A DNA stretch of 15,608 nt from an uncultured Eubacterium sp. Lineage in GTDB: Bacteria > Bacillota_A > Clostridia > Lachnospirales > Lachnospiraceae. The notes under the pieces are model-generated. The model did no database searches, was not told the origin of the DNA, and saw nothing but the letters and a program-made list of their open reading frames with translations. A program made the position numbers and the translations under genes. Where the stretch lies: NCBI GenBank assembly GCA_948468465.1, contig CAOKJJ010000119.1, positions 1 through 15,608 of the forward strand, in the 5' to 3' direction. Position 1 is the first letter of the stretch. Each line of letters starts with the position of its first letter. Shown here in pieces: positions 6,872-14,210 of this stretch.

Positions 6872-8734
6872 CTACACTGCCTTTTCAAACTGACTGTTAT
6901 AAAGCTCTGCATAAAAACCATTCTTCCTAAGCAGTTCCTCATGGTTCCCGCTTTCAATAATATCGCCGTCTTTCAATACAAGGATCAAATCCGCGTTTTT
7001 GATGGTAGACAGGCGGTGCGCAATTACAAAAGATGTCCTGTTTTCCATCAGCTGGTCCATAGCGCTCTGTATCTGCAGCTCGCTGCGGGTATCCACAGAA
7101 CTGGTCGCCTCGTCAAGGATCAGCATAGGCCTGTCGGCGATCATTGCACGTGCAATCGTAAGCTGCTGTTTCTGCCCCTGGGAAAGGTTTAACTGGTCAT
7201 TTAAAACCGTATCATAGCCTTTTGGCAGCGTGCGGATAAAGTGGTCCAGCCCGACTGCCCTGCAGGCTTCTTCTATCTTTTCATCCGAAACGGTGTCTGC
7301 ACAATAAACCAGATTTTCCCTGATTGTCCCTTCAAACAGCCAGGTATCCTGCAATACCATGGCAAACTGCTCGTGCACATTCTCACGGGTCAGGTCTTTT
7401 ATGGACGCGCCGTCAATGCGGATATCGCCTCCCTGAGTTTCATGGAAACGCATCAAAAGGTTTACCAGCGTCGTCTTTCCAGCGCCAGTCGGCCCGACGA
7501 TCGCGACCTTCTGCCCCGGTTTTGCCACCGCGGAAAAATCATGTATGATGATCCGGTCCGTATTCTCATAGCCAAATTTTACATGTTCAAATACAACATT
7601 TCCTTCCGCCTTTCCAATTTTTTCTGTTTTGCCGCTTTCATCCTCCATTTCCTCCGCTTCCAGAAATCCAAACACACGCTCTCCGGCAGCAGCAGCCGAC
7701 TGGAGCGCCTGTATCGACTGCGCGATTTGCGACAACGGCTGTGTAAAAAACCGTACATACATCATAAAAGCTACAATCACGCCAAAACTGATCTTTCCGT
7801 CCAAAGCCATCGCGCCGCCTACAACGCAAACCGCAACATATCCAAGGTTCCCGACAAACCCCATAATCGGACGCATCAAGCCGGCAAGGGACTGTGCTTT
7901 AAACGCGCTGTCGCAAAGATTCCGATTGAGCCTGTCAAACTCTTTTTCTGATTTTTCTTCCCCGTTATATGCCTTTACAACCGTATGCCCGGCATACATT
8001 TCCTCGATATGCCCGTTAATCTCTCCGAGATGTTTCTGCTGGCGGCTAAAATACTTCTGGCTCCTGCCCATAATGGCAAACATAATGATAAATCCAAGAA
8101 AGCTTGCCAGGACTGCCGTCAGCGTCATCCATCCGTCTGTCACCAGCATCATGATAAAACTGCCGATAAAAAGTACAAGCTGCGAAACGAGCTGTCCAAT
8201 GCTCTGGTTTAACGACTGTCCGACGGTATCCACATCGTTCGTCACCCTTGACAGGATATCCCCCGTTGTCGTACGGTTATAAAACCACATCGGAAGCCGG
8301 TTGATTTTCTCCGAAATATCCGAACGCAGCTGCTTCGTTACCTTCTGGGTAACAGTCGCCATAATCCATCCCTGTATGGCTGACAGCACATAGCCCAATG
8401 CATACAAGGTGACTAAGAAAATCCCGATATCAAACACCTTATCCAGGTCTATGGACGGCTCTGCCTGCCCGCTGATGGGTGGCGCAATCCCTGCCGTAAC
8501 GCAGTCCGTAATCTCCGACAGCTTATCCGGACCAACCAGGGTAAAGACTGTCCCAATCACCGCACATACTACCGCCACTGCCAAAGCAGCCCAATAATCC
8601 CGACAGTATCCCAATAATTTTTTCCAGGTGCCGGTCAGGTCATTTGCCTTTTCGCCGGCTCTGCCACGTCTGCCTGGCCCTCCCGGCCTGCCGGCTGCCT
8701 TTGCCTGCCCAAGTTCATATTCTTTTTTATCCAT
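6872..8734 (-). CDS. ABC exporter half-transporter, consensus-Walker-B subunit
   Basis: 620 residues: a basic Gly/Arg-rich cytosolic extension (about 1-33), a six-helix ABC exporter membrane domain (about 45-340), then an ATPase domain. Walker A is GPTGAGKTT (413-421), Walker B is LILDE with catalytic Glu542, and the switch His is 573. The signature is LSQGQ (517-521) in place of LSGGQ. A full Walker B with a LSQGQ signature is typical of one half of heterodimeric exporters such as TM287/288, BmrCD and LmrCD. The substrate cannot be read from the sequence; multidrug or peptide export is likely. The start overlaps the stop of the upstream ABC gene by one base (TAATG), with AGGAGG about 9 bases before it, which suggests translational coupling and equal expression of the two subunits. 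Confidence 0.93.
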   Translation of the reverse strand: MDKKEYELGQAKAAGRPGGPGRRGRAGEKANDLTGTWKKLLGYCRDYWAALAVAVVCAVIGTVFTLVGPDKLSEITDCVTAGIAPPISGQAEPSIDLDKVFDIGIFLVTLYALGYVLSAIQGWIMATVTQKVTKQLRSDISEKINRLPMWFYNRTTTGDILSRVTNDVDTVGQSLNQSIGQLVSQLVLFIGSFIMMLVTDGWMTLTAVLASFLGFIIMFAIMGRSQKYFSRQQKHLGEINGHIEEMYAGHTVVKAYNGEEKSEKEFDRLNRNLCDSAFKAQSLAGLMRPIMGFVGNLGYVAVCVVGGAMALDGKISFGVIVAFMMYVRFFTQPLSQIAQSIQALQSAAAAGERVFGFLEAEEMEDESGKTEKIGKAEGNVVFEHVKFGYENTDRIIIHDFSAVAKPGQKVAIVGPTGAGKTTLVNLLMRFHETQGGDIRIDGASIKDLTRENVHEQFAMVLQDTWLFEGTIRENLVYCADTVSDEKIEEACRAVGLDHFIRTLPKGYDTVLNDQLNLSQGQKQQLTIARAMIADRPMLILDEATSSVDTRSELQIQSAMDQLMENRTSFVIAHRLSTIKNADLILVLKDGDIIESGNHEELLRKNGFYAELYNSQFEKAV

Positions 8735-10494
8735 TATGCCAGTTCCTCCTTTGAAAGCTGTGACAATGCAATTTGCTGATATACCCTGCAGTTTTCCATC
8801 AATTCCTCATGCCTGCCCATCCCGGCAATTTCCCCTTTGTCAAGGACAATGATCCGGTCCGCATCACGGATCGTCCCGATGCGCTGCGCAACAATGATCC
8901 GTGTCGTCTGGGCACATTCCCTGTCAAGCGTTTCCCGAAGCCTGCGGTCCGTTTTATAGTCAAGCGCCGAAAAGGAATCATCAAAAATCAAGATCTCCGG
9001 CTTCCTCGCAATGGCGCGGGCAATGGAAATCCTCTGTTTCTGCCCGCCGGAAAAGTTGGAACCTCCCTGCGCGACATAGCCGTCATAAGTATCCTTAATC
9101 CCTTCTACAAAGTCTTTTGACTGCGCTGTGGCAATGGCCTCTTCGACATTGTCCTCCAGCATCTTTTCCCCTTTTCCGTTATCGCCAAATGCAATATTGG
9201 AGCGGATTGTCCCATTGAAGAGGGTCGCCTTTTGTGACACATAGCCTATTTTATTGCGCAGGGATTTCTGCCTGTACTCCCGTACATCCACCCCGTCAAC
9301 CAAGACCTGCCCTTCTGTCACATCATAGAACCGTGGAATCAAGTTGATTACGGTACTCTTTCCGCAGCCGGTAGAGCCAATAAGCGCCACTGTCTCTCCT
9401 TTTTTCGCTGTAAATGTAATATGGTTAAGTACGCAGCCCTCTGCATCCGGATACTGGAACGACACATTTTTAAATTCCACTTCTCCGGCTTTTTCCGGCT
9501 TTCCTTCTGTCTTTTCTCCTTCCCGGATTGTCGTCTGCGTGTCAAGCACCTCACAGATTCGTCTTGCAGACACCAGTGCCCTCGGCAGCAAAATAAATAT
9601 AATTACAAGCATCATAAAGGACATGACCACCTGGACCGCATATTGGGAAAAGACCATCATATCCGAAAAAAGGCGAAGCTTATCGGCCATTCCCACCTCA
9701 TTGATCAGCACGGCGCCTATCCAGTAAATCGCAAGGGAAAGTCCGCTCATAATCATCTGTATGCTCGGCATCAGGAAAGACATCGTGCGCATGGTAAACA
9801 GGTTTGCAGAGGTCAGCGCATCATTGGCATCTTCAAATTTCCGCTCTTGATATCTTTCTGCATTGTAAGCGCGAACTACCCGCAGCCCGGTCAGGTTTTC
9901 ACGGGTAACCCGGTTTAAGTCGTCTGTTAGCTGCTGCATCTTTTTAAATTTAGGCAGCGCCAAAAACAGGCAGACGCCAACGACGGCCAACAGTACCAGT
10001 ATTGTAATGCCGGTAGCCATCGTCCACTGCCACTCTTTTCCAGCAATTTTACAAATGGCCCATACGGCCATAATCGGCGCTTTCAGCAGCACGTTCAATC
10101 CCATGACAATCAGCATCTGTACCTGCGTAACATCATTCGTAGAACGTGTAATTAAGCTGGCCGTCTGAAAACGGCCGATTTCTTCCATAGAAAAGGACTG
10201 TACTTTCCGGAATAACTTTCCTCTGAGCGTGCCGCTGAAATTGGCGGCAATCCTGGCAGCGCAGACAGCCGTTACCACCGTCCCGGCAAGACTGCCCAAT
10301 GCACAGAGCAGCATCATCCCCCCTGCTCCCAGGATCTCCGACATGACAGTCCCTTCCGTCTGTACCAGCCGGGTAATCTCCGCCATGTATTCAGGCATTG
10401 TCAGTTCCAGCCAGACTTCCGCCACGATAAAAACAAGAGCTACGGTTGCTAACGCCCACTCCCTTTTGGTTAAATTACGCAAAAGTTTCATCAT
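8734..10494 (-). CDS. ABC exporter half-transporter, degenerate-site subunit
   Basis: 586 residues: six-helix membrane domain (about 15-310) and ATPase domain. Walker A is GSTGCGKST (373-381) and the signature FSGGQ (481-485) is intact. The Walker B glutamate is Asp506 (IFDD) and the switch histidine is Gln537 (VAQR). Those two changes mark the subunit whose Walker motifs form the non-hydrolysing site of a heterodimer. That site would be completed by the LSQGQ of the partner at 6872-8734, so the pair fits one asymmetric exporter. Two ATGs stand in tandem at the start; AGGAG lies about 10 bases before the first. The gene follows marR after 81 bases containing a palindrome like the one at the marR promoter. 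MarR control is therefore likely. Confidence 0.93.
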   Translation of the reverse strand: MMKLLRNLTKREWALATVALVFIVAEVWLELTMPEYMAEITRLVQTEGTVMSEILGAGGMMLLCALGSLAGTVVTAVCAARIAANFSGTLRGKLFRKVQSFSMEEIGRFQTASLITRSTNDVTQVQMLIVMGLNVLLKAPIMAVWAICKIAGKEWQWTMATGITILVLLAVVGVCLFLALPKFKKMQQLTDDLNRVTRENLTGLRVVRAYNAERYQERKFEDANDALTSANLFTMRTMSFLMPSIQMIMSGLSLAIYWIGAVLINEVGMADKLRLFSDMMVFSQYAVQVVMSFMMLVIIFILLPRALVSARRICEVLDTQTTIREGEKTEGKPEKAGEVEFKNVSFQYPDAEGCVLNHITFTAKKGETVALIGSTGCGKSTVINLIPRFYDVTEGQVLVDGVDVREYRQKSLRNKIGYVSQKATLFNGTIRSNIAFGDNGKGEKMLEDNVEEAIATAQSKDFVEGIKDTYDGYVAQGGSNFSGGQKQRISIARAIARKPEILIFDDSFSALDYKTDRRLRETLDRECAQTTRIIVAQRIGTIRDADRIIVLDKGEIAGMGRHEELMENCRVYQQIALSQLSKEELA

Positions 10495-10532
10495 TCTTCA
10501 TCTGCTCCTTTTCTTTTATTCCTAACCTGACA

Positions 10533-10545
10533 CTAACCCAGTTAG
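10533..10545. promoter_or_regulatory. Second MarR operator-like palindrome
   Basis: CTAACCCAGTTAG is a 13-bp inverted repeat with one mismatched pair, nearly identical to CTAACCGGGTTAG at 11036-11048. An extra half-site, CTAACC, lies at 10522-10527. On the minus strand TTTACA (10553-10558) could act as a -35, but the hexamer 17 bases on (TAGTGT) is a poor -10. The site may regulate an internal promoter or add repression on a marR-ABC transcript. Confidence 0.6.
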
Positions 10546-10575
10546 CTATTTGTGTAAAAAAATGCCAGCTTTTTC

Positions 10576-11010
10576 CTACAGGTCAATTTCCGGATCTTTG
10601 ACAACCGATTTGATTTCTTCTAATATACGGATACATTCCAGCATCCGTTCCATACCTACTTTATCAATTGCCGCGCCAATCTGCCGATAGACTTCCTCAT
10701 GCTTCATCTTTGCGATTGCTTCCCCACGTTCCGTAAGCCGGACAACCGTCACCCTTCCGTCAAGGGCATGGGCCTCTTTTGTAATCAATCCCTTTTCAGA
10801 CATTTTCCGAAGCAGGACTGCAACCCTTGCCGTACTAACCTCCATCGTATCACTGAGCATGCCGGCAGTTATGGTTTTACTGCTTTCATATAGAAGATGC
10901 AGGATTGCCTCCATTCCGACCTGGCTTTGATCCATTTTCTTAAAAAATTCCATCGGACTTGCTTTCCATAAATGTTTCTTCAACAATTCGACCTGTTCTC
11001 TCGTTGCCAT
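10576..11010 (-). CDS. MarR-family transcriptional regulator
   Basis: 144 residues, typical size. A winged helix-turn-helix lies at about 47-93: ITAGMLSDTMEVSTARVAVL contains the turn and recognition helix, and the wing ends DGRVTVVRLTERG, the usual MarR signature. Flanking helices at the two ends would form the dimer interface. These proteins bind palindromes as dimers and usually release DNA when a small ligand is bound. This gene lies first in an operon with two exporter subunits and a kinase-like protein. It has a palindrome at its own transcription start and a near copy before the first ABC gene, so I infer an autorepressor of the efflux operon. GGAG lies 7 bases before the ATG at 11008-11010. 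The ligand is unknown. Confidence 0.92.
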   Translation of the reverse strand: MATREQVELLKKHLWKASPMEFFKKMDQSQVGMEAILHLLYESSKTITAGMLSDTMEVSTARVAVLLRKMSEKGLITKEAHALDGRVTVVRLTERGEAIAKMKHEEVYRQIGAAIDKVGMERMLECIRILEEIKSVVKDPEIDL

Positions 11011-11035
11011 GATTCCACTCCATGATCTATTTTTG

Positions 11036-11048
11036 CTAACCGGGTTAG
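11036..11048. promoter_or_regulatory. MarR operator at the marR transcription start
   Basis: CTAACCGGGTTAG is a perfect 6-1-6 palindrome. It begins six bases beyond the -10 of the marR promoter and so covers the expected start site, a placement that would block RNA polymerase. A near copy sits at 10533-10545. Confidence 0.75.
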
Positions 11049-11054
11049 TATCCT

Positions 11055-11083
11055 ATTATAATTCCCGGCTTTGTATCTGTCAA
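11055..11083 (-). promoter_or_regulatory. Consensus sigma-A promoter of the marR-efflux operon
   Basis: On the minus strand: TTGACA (11078-11083), a 17-base spacer, TATAAT (11055-11060), a perfect match to consensus in both boxes. Such a strong promoter with an operator on its start site fits an operon that is kept off and strongly induced. Confidence 0.88.
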
Positions 11084-11126
11084 GAGCTAAATCCACGTTA
11101 CTATTCACTTTTTACAGACGGAAAGA

Positions 11127-11155
11127 TTGCTATTATTGTGCAAGTCAGGTATAAT
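11127..11155 (+). promoter_or_regulatory. Promoter of the Uma2-thiT unit
   Basis: TTGCTA (11127-11132, 4 of 6), a 17-base spacer, and a perfect TATAAT (11150-11155). The expected start near 11162 gives a leader of about 50 bases. It diverges from the marR promoter 44 bases away. Confidence 0.65.
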
Positions 11156-11213
11156 AAAGACATCGTAACAGGGATTTTGTCGGTTTAAGATAACCAGAGA
11201 GGAAGTGTATATT

Positions 11214-11771
11214 ATGCCGCCGGCATTACAGCCAGAAACCATCACCTTGGAGCAATATGAAGCCCTTCCGGAAGACAGAAGGGTGGAAATCTTTGAGGAT
11301 ATGATCTATGATATGGCCAGTCCATCACAGATACACCAAACATTATCCATGGAATTGTCCAATATTATTTACAACTATATCAAGAACAAAAAAGGATTGT
11401 GTCAGGTGTTTTGTGCACCATTTGATGTAAAACTGTCTGATAAGCCTCTTACAATCATTCAGCCTGACATTATGGTTATCTGTGACAAGGATAAACTGGA
11501 TGGAAAACGATGCAATGGCGCGCCTGATTTCATCATTGAAATCGTTTCCCCCACAAATCCTTCTGATGATTATATTCGCAAGCTATACTATTACAAAAAT
11601 TACGGTGTGCGGGAATACTGGATTGTAGACCCCCGACACCAAAAAGTAATTGTCTACTGCCTTGACCAGACAGATTTTAAAATGGAAATATACACTTTCC
11701 GGGACAATATCAAAGTCAACATTTCTGATGATCTGTATATTGATTTCTCGCAACTGGATTCAGGCAGCTGA
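11214..11771 (+). CDS. Uma2-family PD-(D/E)XK nuclease-like protein
   Basis: 185 residues from this ATG. Uma2 (formerly DUF820) proteins have a restriction-endonuclease-like fold. Seen here are an N-terminal VEIFEDMIYDM segment, the QPDIMVI strand carrying the active-site Asp, the DFIIEIVSP strand carrying the Glu, and IRKLYYYKNYGVREYWIVDP downstream, all in the family order. The biological role of the family is mostly unknown; it is hugely expanded in cyanobacteria and occurs singly in other bacteria. An upstream GTG at 11205 would add three residues, but GAGG at 11199-11202 is only two bases from it and 11 from the ATG, so I prefer the ATG. It is followed after 61 bases by thiT and may share its transcript. 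No partner gene of a toxin-antitoxin or restriction system is adjacent. Confidence 0.88.
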   Translation: MPPALQPETITLEQYEALPEDRRVEIFEDMIYDMASPSQIHQTLSMELSNIIYNYIKNKKGLCQVFCAPFDVKLSDKPLTIIQPDIMVICDKDKLDGKRCNGAPDFIIEIVSPTNPSDDYIRKLYYYKNYGVREYWIVDPRHQKVIVYCLDQTDFKMEIYTFRDNIKVNISDDLYIDFSQLDSGS

Positions 11772-11832
11772 AATTTGTATTTATTGCATTACCAGAGCGT
11801 GTCTTAAAATGAAAGAAAAGGTGGTATTGATT

Positions 11833-11880
11833 ATGTTCGATTTTTTTACCAAACCAACGAAAGATGCATGGGGGGCTTGA
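11833..11880 (+). other. Out-of-frame 5' end of thiT
   Basis: A short open frame, MFDFFTKPTKDAWGA then stop, with AAAAGGTGG ending 8 bases before its ATG, an excellent initiation site. It reads into a run of six G (11870-11875) and stops at once. Removing one G would continue it as AWGLEAVTLSTAG in the thiT frame. It is therefore most likely the true start of thiT cut off by a one-base frame difference. Confidence 0.65.
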
Positions 11881-12541
11881 GGCAGTTACATTATCGACTG
11901 CCGGTTTTTTAATGATTGGCGCTGTCATCGCCGCATTAATCATATGTGCACTGTTTTTTCGTCCGAAAAAGGAGCGTTTAGGAGGCATTACGACAAAGCA
12001 GCTCGTCTTTTCATCCGCTGCCATGGCGTTAGGCACGGTCACTTCTATGATCAAATTTGCGGACCTTCCGATGGGAGGCTCCATTACTTTATTCAGTATG
12101 CTGTTTATCTCACTGATCGGATACTGGTACGGCCCGAAAACAGGTGTGACAACAGCCGTTGCTTATGGTCTGCTGCAGTTTATTCTCCAGCCTGTATTCT
12201 ATACGCTGCCGCAGGTAATCGTGGATTATCCATTGGCGTTCGGGGCGCTGGGCATCTCCGGCTTTTTCAGGAAAAAGAAAAACGGGCTGGTCATCGGATA
12301 TGCAGCTGCCGTATTGGGACGGTATTTCTTTGCTTTTTGGTCCGGCATGATCTTTTTTGGTTCCTATGCAGCGGATTACCATATGAGTGTACCGATTTAT
12401 TCACTCTCGTATAACGGCATGTATCTGATTCCTGAAGCTGTGCTCACGATTGTTGTTTTATCTCTTTCACCAGTAAAAAACGCTTTGGCACGTGTCAGAC
12501 ACATTGCCACAGAATCACACAGCAGGCAGACTGCAATGTAA
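11864..12541 (+). CDS. thiT: Thiamine-specific ECF transporter S component (5' frameshift)
   Basis: 225 residues, membrane protein with about six helices. It carries the ThiT/YuaJ pattern: GGSITLFSMLFISLIGYWYG, then GVTTAVAYGLLQF, a VDYPLAFGALGISGFF segment, FWSGMIFFGSYA, and YSLSYNGMYLIPE. ThiT binds thiamine and uses the shared EcfA-EcfA'-EcfT energising module, which is not in this window. This frame alone has an ATG at 11864 but no ribosome binding site. The proper initiation region is in another frame and ends at a G6 run, so the gene as read lacks about ten N-terminal residues or depends on coupling, slippage or a sequence error. I see no TPP riboswitch in the 61-base gap or the upstream leader. 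The body is otherwise intact. Confidence 0.9.
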   Translation: MHGGLEAVTLSTAGFLMIGAVIAALIICALFFRPKKERLGGITTKQLVFSSAAMALGTVTSMIKFADLPMGGSITLFSMLFISLIGYWYGPKTGVTTAVAYGLLQFILQPVFYTLPQVIVDYPLAFGALGISGFFRKKKNGLVIGYAAAVLGRYFFAFWSGMIFFGSYAADYHMSVPIYSLSYNGMYLIPEAVLTIVVLSLSPVKNALARVRHIATESHSRQTAM

Positions 12542-12604
12542 AACACATAAAAGGAAAGTTCCCCGGCAGATACCTAACGGGGAACTTTCCTTTTATGTGT
12601 TTTT
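12540..12604. terminator. Strong, probably bidirectional terminator
   Basis: A perfect 26-bp stem pairs 12540-12565 with 12578-12603 around a 12-base loop, and starts within the thiT stop codon. GC pairs cluster by the loop (CCCCG with CGGGG) and a T tract (12600-12604) closes the plus-strand side. The minus strand ends in TTTT, so it can also stop the convergent gene at 12688-14133. A stem this long would also be an RNase III target. Confidence 0.9.
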
Positions 12605-12621
12605 ATAAAAACTTTATTTTT

Positions 12622-12695
12622 CTAATATCTGATTCTAATATCTGATTCTAATATTTGATTCTAATATCTGATTCTAATATCTGGTATCTAATATG
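12622..12695. repeat. 13-bp tandem repeat, five copies plus a part
   Basis: Unit CTAATATCTGATT begins at 12622, 12635, 12648, 12661 and 12674, with a partial unit at 12688. Copies 1, 2 and 4 are identical, copy 3 has one change, and copy 5 diverges at its end. The partial copy contains the stop codon of the minus-strand gene. Slippage could change copy number between strains without touching the protein. Confidence 0.9.
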
Positions 12696-14133
12696 TTAAA
12701 TCATGAACATAGCTAATATAGCTGCTCTGGTCGCCGTTTATCAATATTCCAATATTCTGCTTATTATAAAACCATCTGCCGCTGCGTGTTTCCGACCCCA
12801 GAATCATGAAAAAATCGCCCTGCGCTGTGACAGAAGTATCATCCACCTGAATATAATCCGTATTGCCTCCATTATTGCGGAAACACAGATATCCATTCTT
12901 TTTTCCTGTCTGTATTTGATAAAATACGCTTGCCGCCGGTGCATAGCTAATCATACTGCACTGATAAGCGGCGGCTTTTTCTCCCATAAAAGATACTTCT
13001 ATCGCCGGCGTCAGTTCCGGCAGATTATATGCAGTCGGATCTGGGGAGAATCTTACGATCTGATTATCCTTCATCAATCCTCTTTTTACGAAACTGTCAA
13101 AATAACTTTGCTTATCTTCTATCGTCATCTTATAATCAAAAATAACTTCACCAAACATGGCAGCCAAATCTTCATTCGCAAATGCCTCTGCATTTTCTTT
13201 GGAATTGCCAAGAAGCGAATATTGATTACAGAGCGCCGTATAAATCCGGTACTGATAATCCATCATACTGTTAATCGCGGCTTCAACGGCCGTCTCTCCT
13301 TCCACGCCGTTTCCGGCATTGCCGGAAAGTCCCGCCGCCAAAAGCTTCTCTTTTAATACGGTAATTTCAGAAGGTTCTACGAAGCTGTTATTTTGAATAT
13401 CGCCGCCTTCTACCAGCTGATTGTAAATGTCACTGATCTCCGAGTCCGACATGGTACTGACTGTCCGGTCTGACAAATCCAGCACGTAATGGCTCATTCC
13501 TTCCTGCGCGTCTTTCTGCGCTTCTTCTTCTGTCTGGCCAACAACACTGAAATAATAGGAATACAGCTGCATTTTAAGTTCCGCCTGATTTTTTGCATAA
13601 GCAATTACCATGTTCTTTCGGATGTCTCCGTTGCTGTCTCCGCTGTTATTAAAAGAAAACAAACGCGGAGCAAAAATGCTGAACACGATGACACAAGCTA
13701 TAATCACGACTCCGATCGCAAAATTAAGCGGCGTAAATATCTGAAACTTTCCTTTCTCTGTACCGTCGGAACCGCTTTTTTTCATTTTTTCCGGTTTTAC
13801 CTTTTTTCTGCGTTCCTTTTTTTCTGGTTTTTTTTGTTTTTCTGTTTTTCCTATGTTAATTTCTGATGGCGTAGCAGACGATATGTTTGCTGCCTTTTCC
13901 AGCTTTACCACAAATTTCCTGCCATACGGCGAGCGAAATGTTTCCGGATGTGCCTTAATCGAAGCAAGTATTTTTGCTGCCTGCTGCGGATCCTCAACAT
14001 TATATTTATCCACGAGCCCTTTAATCCTTTTCAGGTCCGCAGCAGCTTCCCGATACTCCTGTTCCGTCTCAAATTCGAGATCACCTAGTTTATACTTTTT
14101 TTCCTGTGCCATAAGTTCATCCATTCCCTTCAT
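12688..14133 (-). CDS. Single-pass membrane protein of unknown function
   Basis: Up to 481 residues; I do not recognise the family. Residues 9-82 form a charged, helical cytosolic domain (LGDLEFETEQEYREAAADLK, then SPYGRKFVVKLEKA). Residues 96-128 are a Lys/Glu-rich linker, 136-158 one transmembrane helix, and the rest is an extracellular domain of about 320 residues. The outer part is helical at first (KNQAELKMQLYSYYF) and more beta-like at the end (GDFFMILGSETRSGRWFYNK). The topology (positive side in, large domain out) resembles an envelope sensor or assembly protein, but no catalytic motif is seen. The start is uncertain among Met1, Met4 and Met8. Met8 (14110-14112) has a weak GGA about 7 bases upstream, and none has a strong site. 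The promoter upstream is strong. Confidence 0.8.
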   Translation of the reverse strand: MKGMDELMAQEKKYKLGDLEFETEQEYREAAADLKRIKGLVDKYNVEDPQQAAKILASIKAHPETFRSPYGRKFVVKLEKAANISSATPSEINIGKTEKQKKPEKKERRKKVKPEKMKKSGSDGTEKGKFQIFTPLNFAIGVVIIACVIVFSIFAPRLFSFNNSGDSNGDIRKNMVIAYAKNQAELKMQLYSYYFSVVGQTEEEAQKDAQEGMSHYVLDLSDRTVSTMSDSEISDIYNQLVEGGDIQNNSFVEPSEITVLKEKLLAAGLSGNAGNGVEGETAVEAAINSMMDYQYRIYTALCNQYSLLGNSKENAEAFANEDLAAMFGEVIFDYKMTIEDKQSYFDSFVKRGLMKDNQIVRFSPDPTAYNLPELTPAIEVSFMGEKAAAYQCSMISYAPAASVFYQIQTGKKNGYLCFRNNGGNTDYIQVDDTSVTAQGDFFMILGSETRSGRWFYNKQNIGILINGDQSSYISYVHDLTY

Positions 14134-14180
14134 AAATATGCCACTGGTCTTTCCCTTTGGCTATTCTTATTCCATAAAGG

Positions 14181-14209
14181 ATTCTATCATATCTTTACAC
14201 ATATTTCAA
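14181..14209 (-). promoter_or_regulatory. Promoter of the membrane protein gene
   Basis: On the minus strand: TTGAAA (14204-14209, 5 of 6), a 17-base spacer, TAGAAT (14181-14186, 5 of 6), with a TG one base before the -10. The -35 ends two bases from the stop of the SGNH hydrolase gene. The membrane protein can thus be expressed alone, although no terminator separates the two genes. Confidence 0.75.
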
Positions 14210-14210
14210 T

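Noticed and set aside
7241..7951. A plus-strand open frame (236 codons) opposite the ABC exporter gene
   Set aside because: It is antisense to the ATPase and membrane domains of a clear exporter, with shadow-like composition and no initiation signal.
10546..10575. Possible terminator between marR and the first ABC gene
   Set aside because: The A- and T-runs pair only weakly with no GC stem, so read-through from marR into the ABC genes is more likely.
11776..11832. Separate promoter for thiT (TTGCAT and TAAAAT)
   Set aside because: The spacing is only 15 bases and both boxes are imperfect; the promoter at 11127-11155 can serve both genes.
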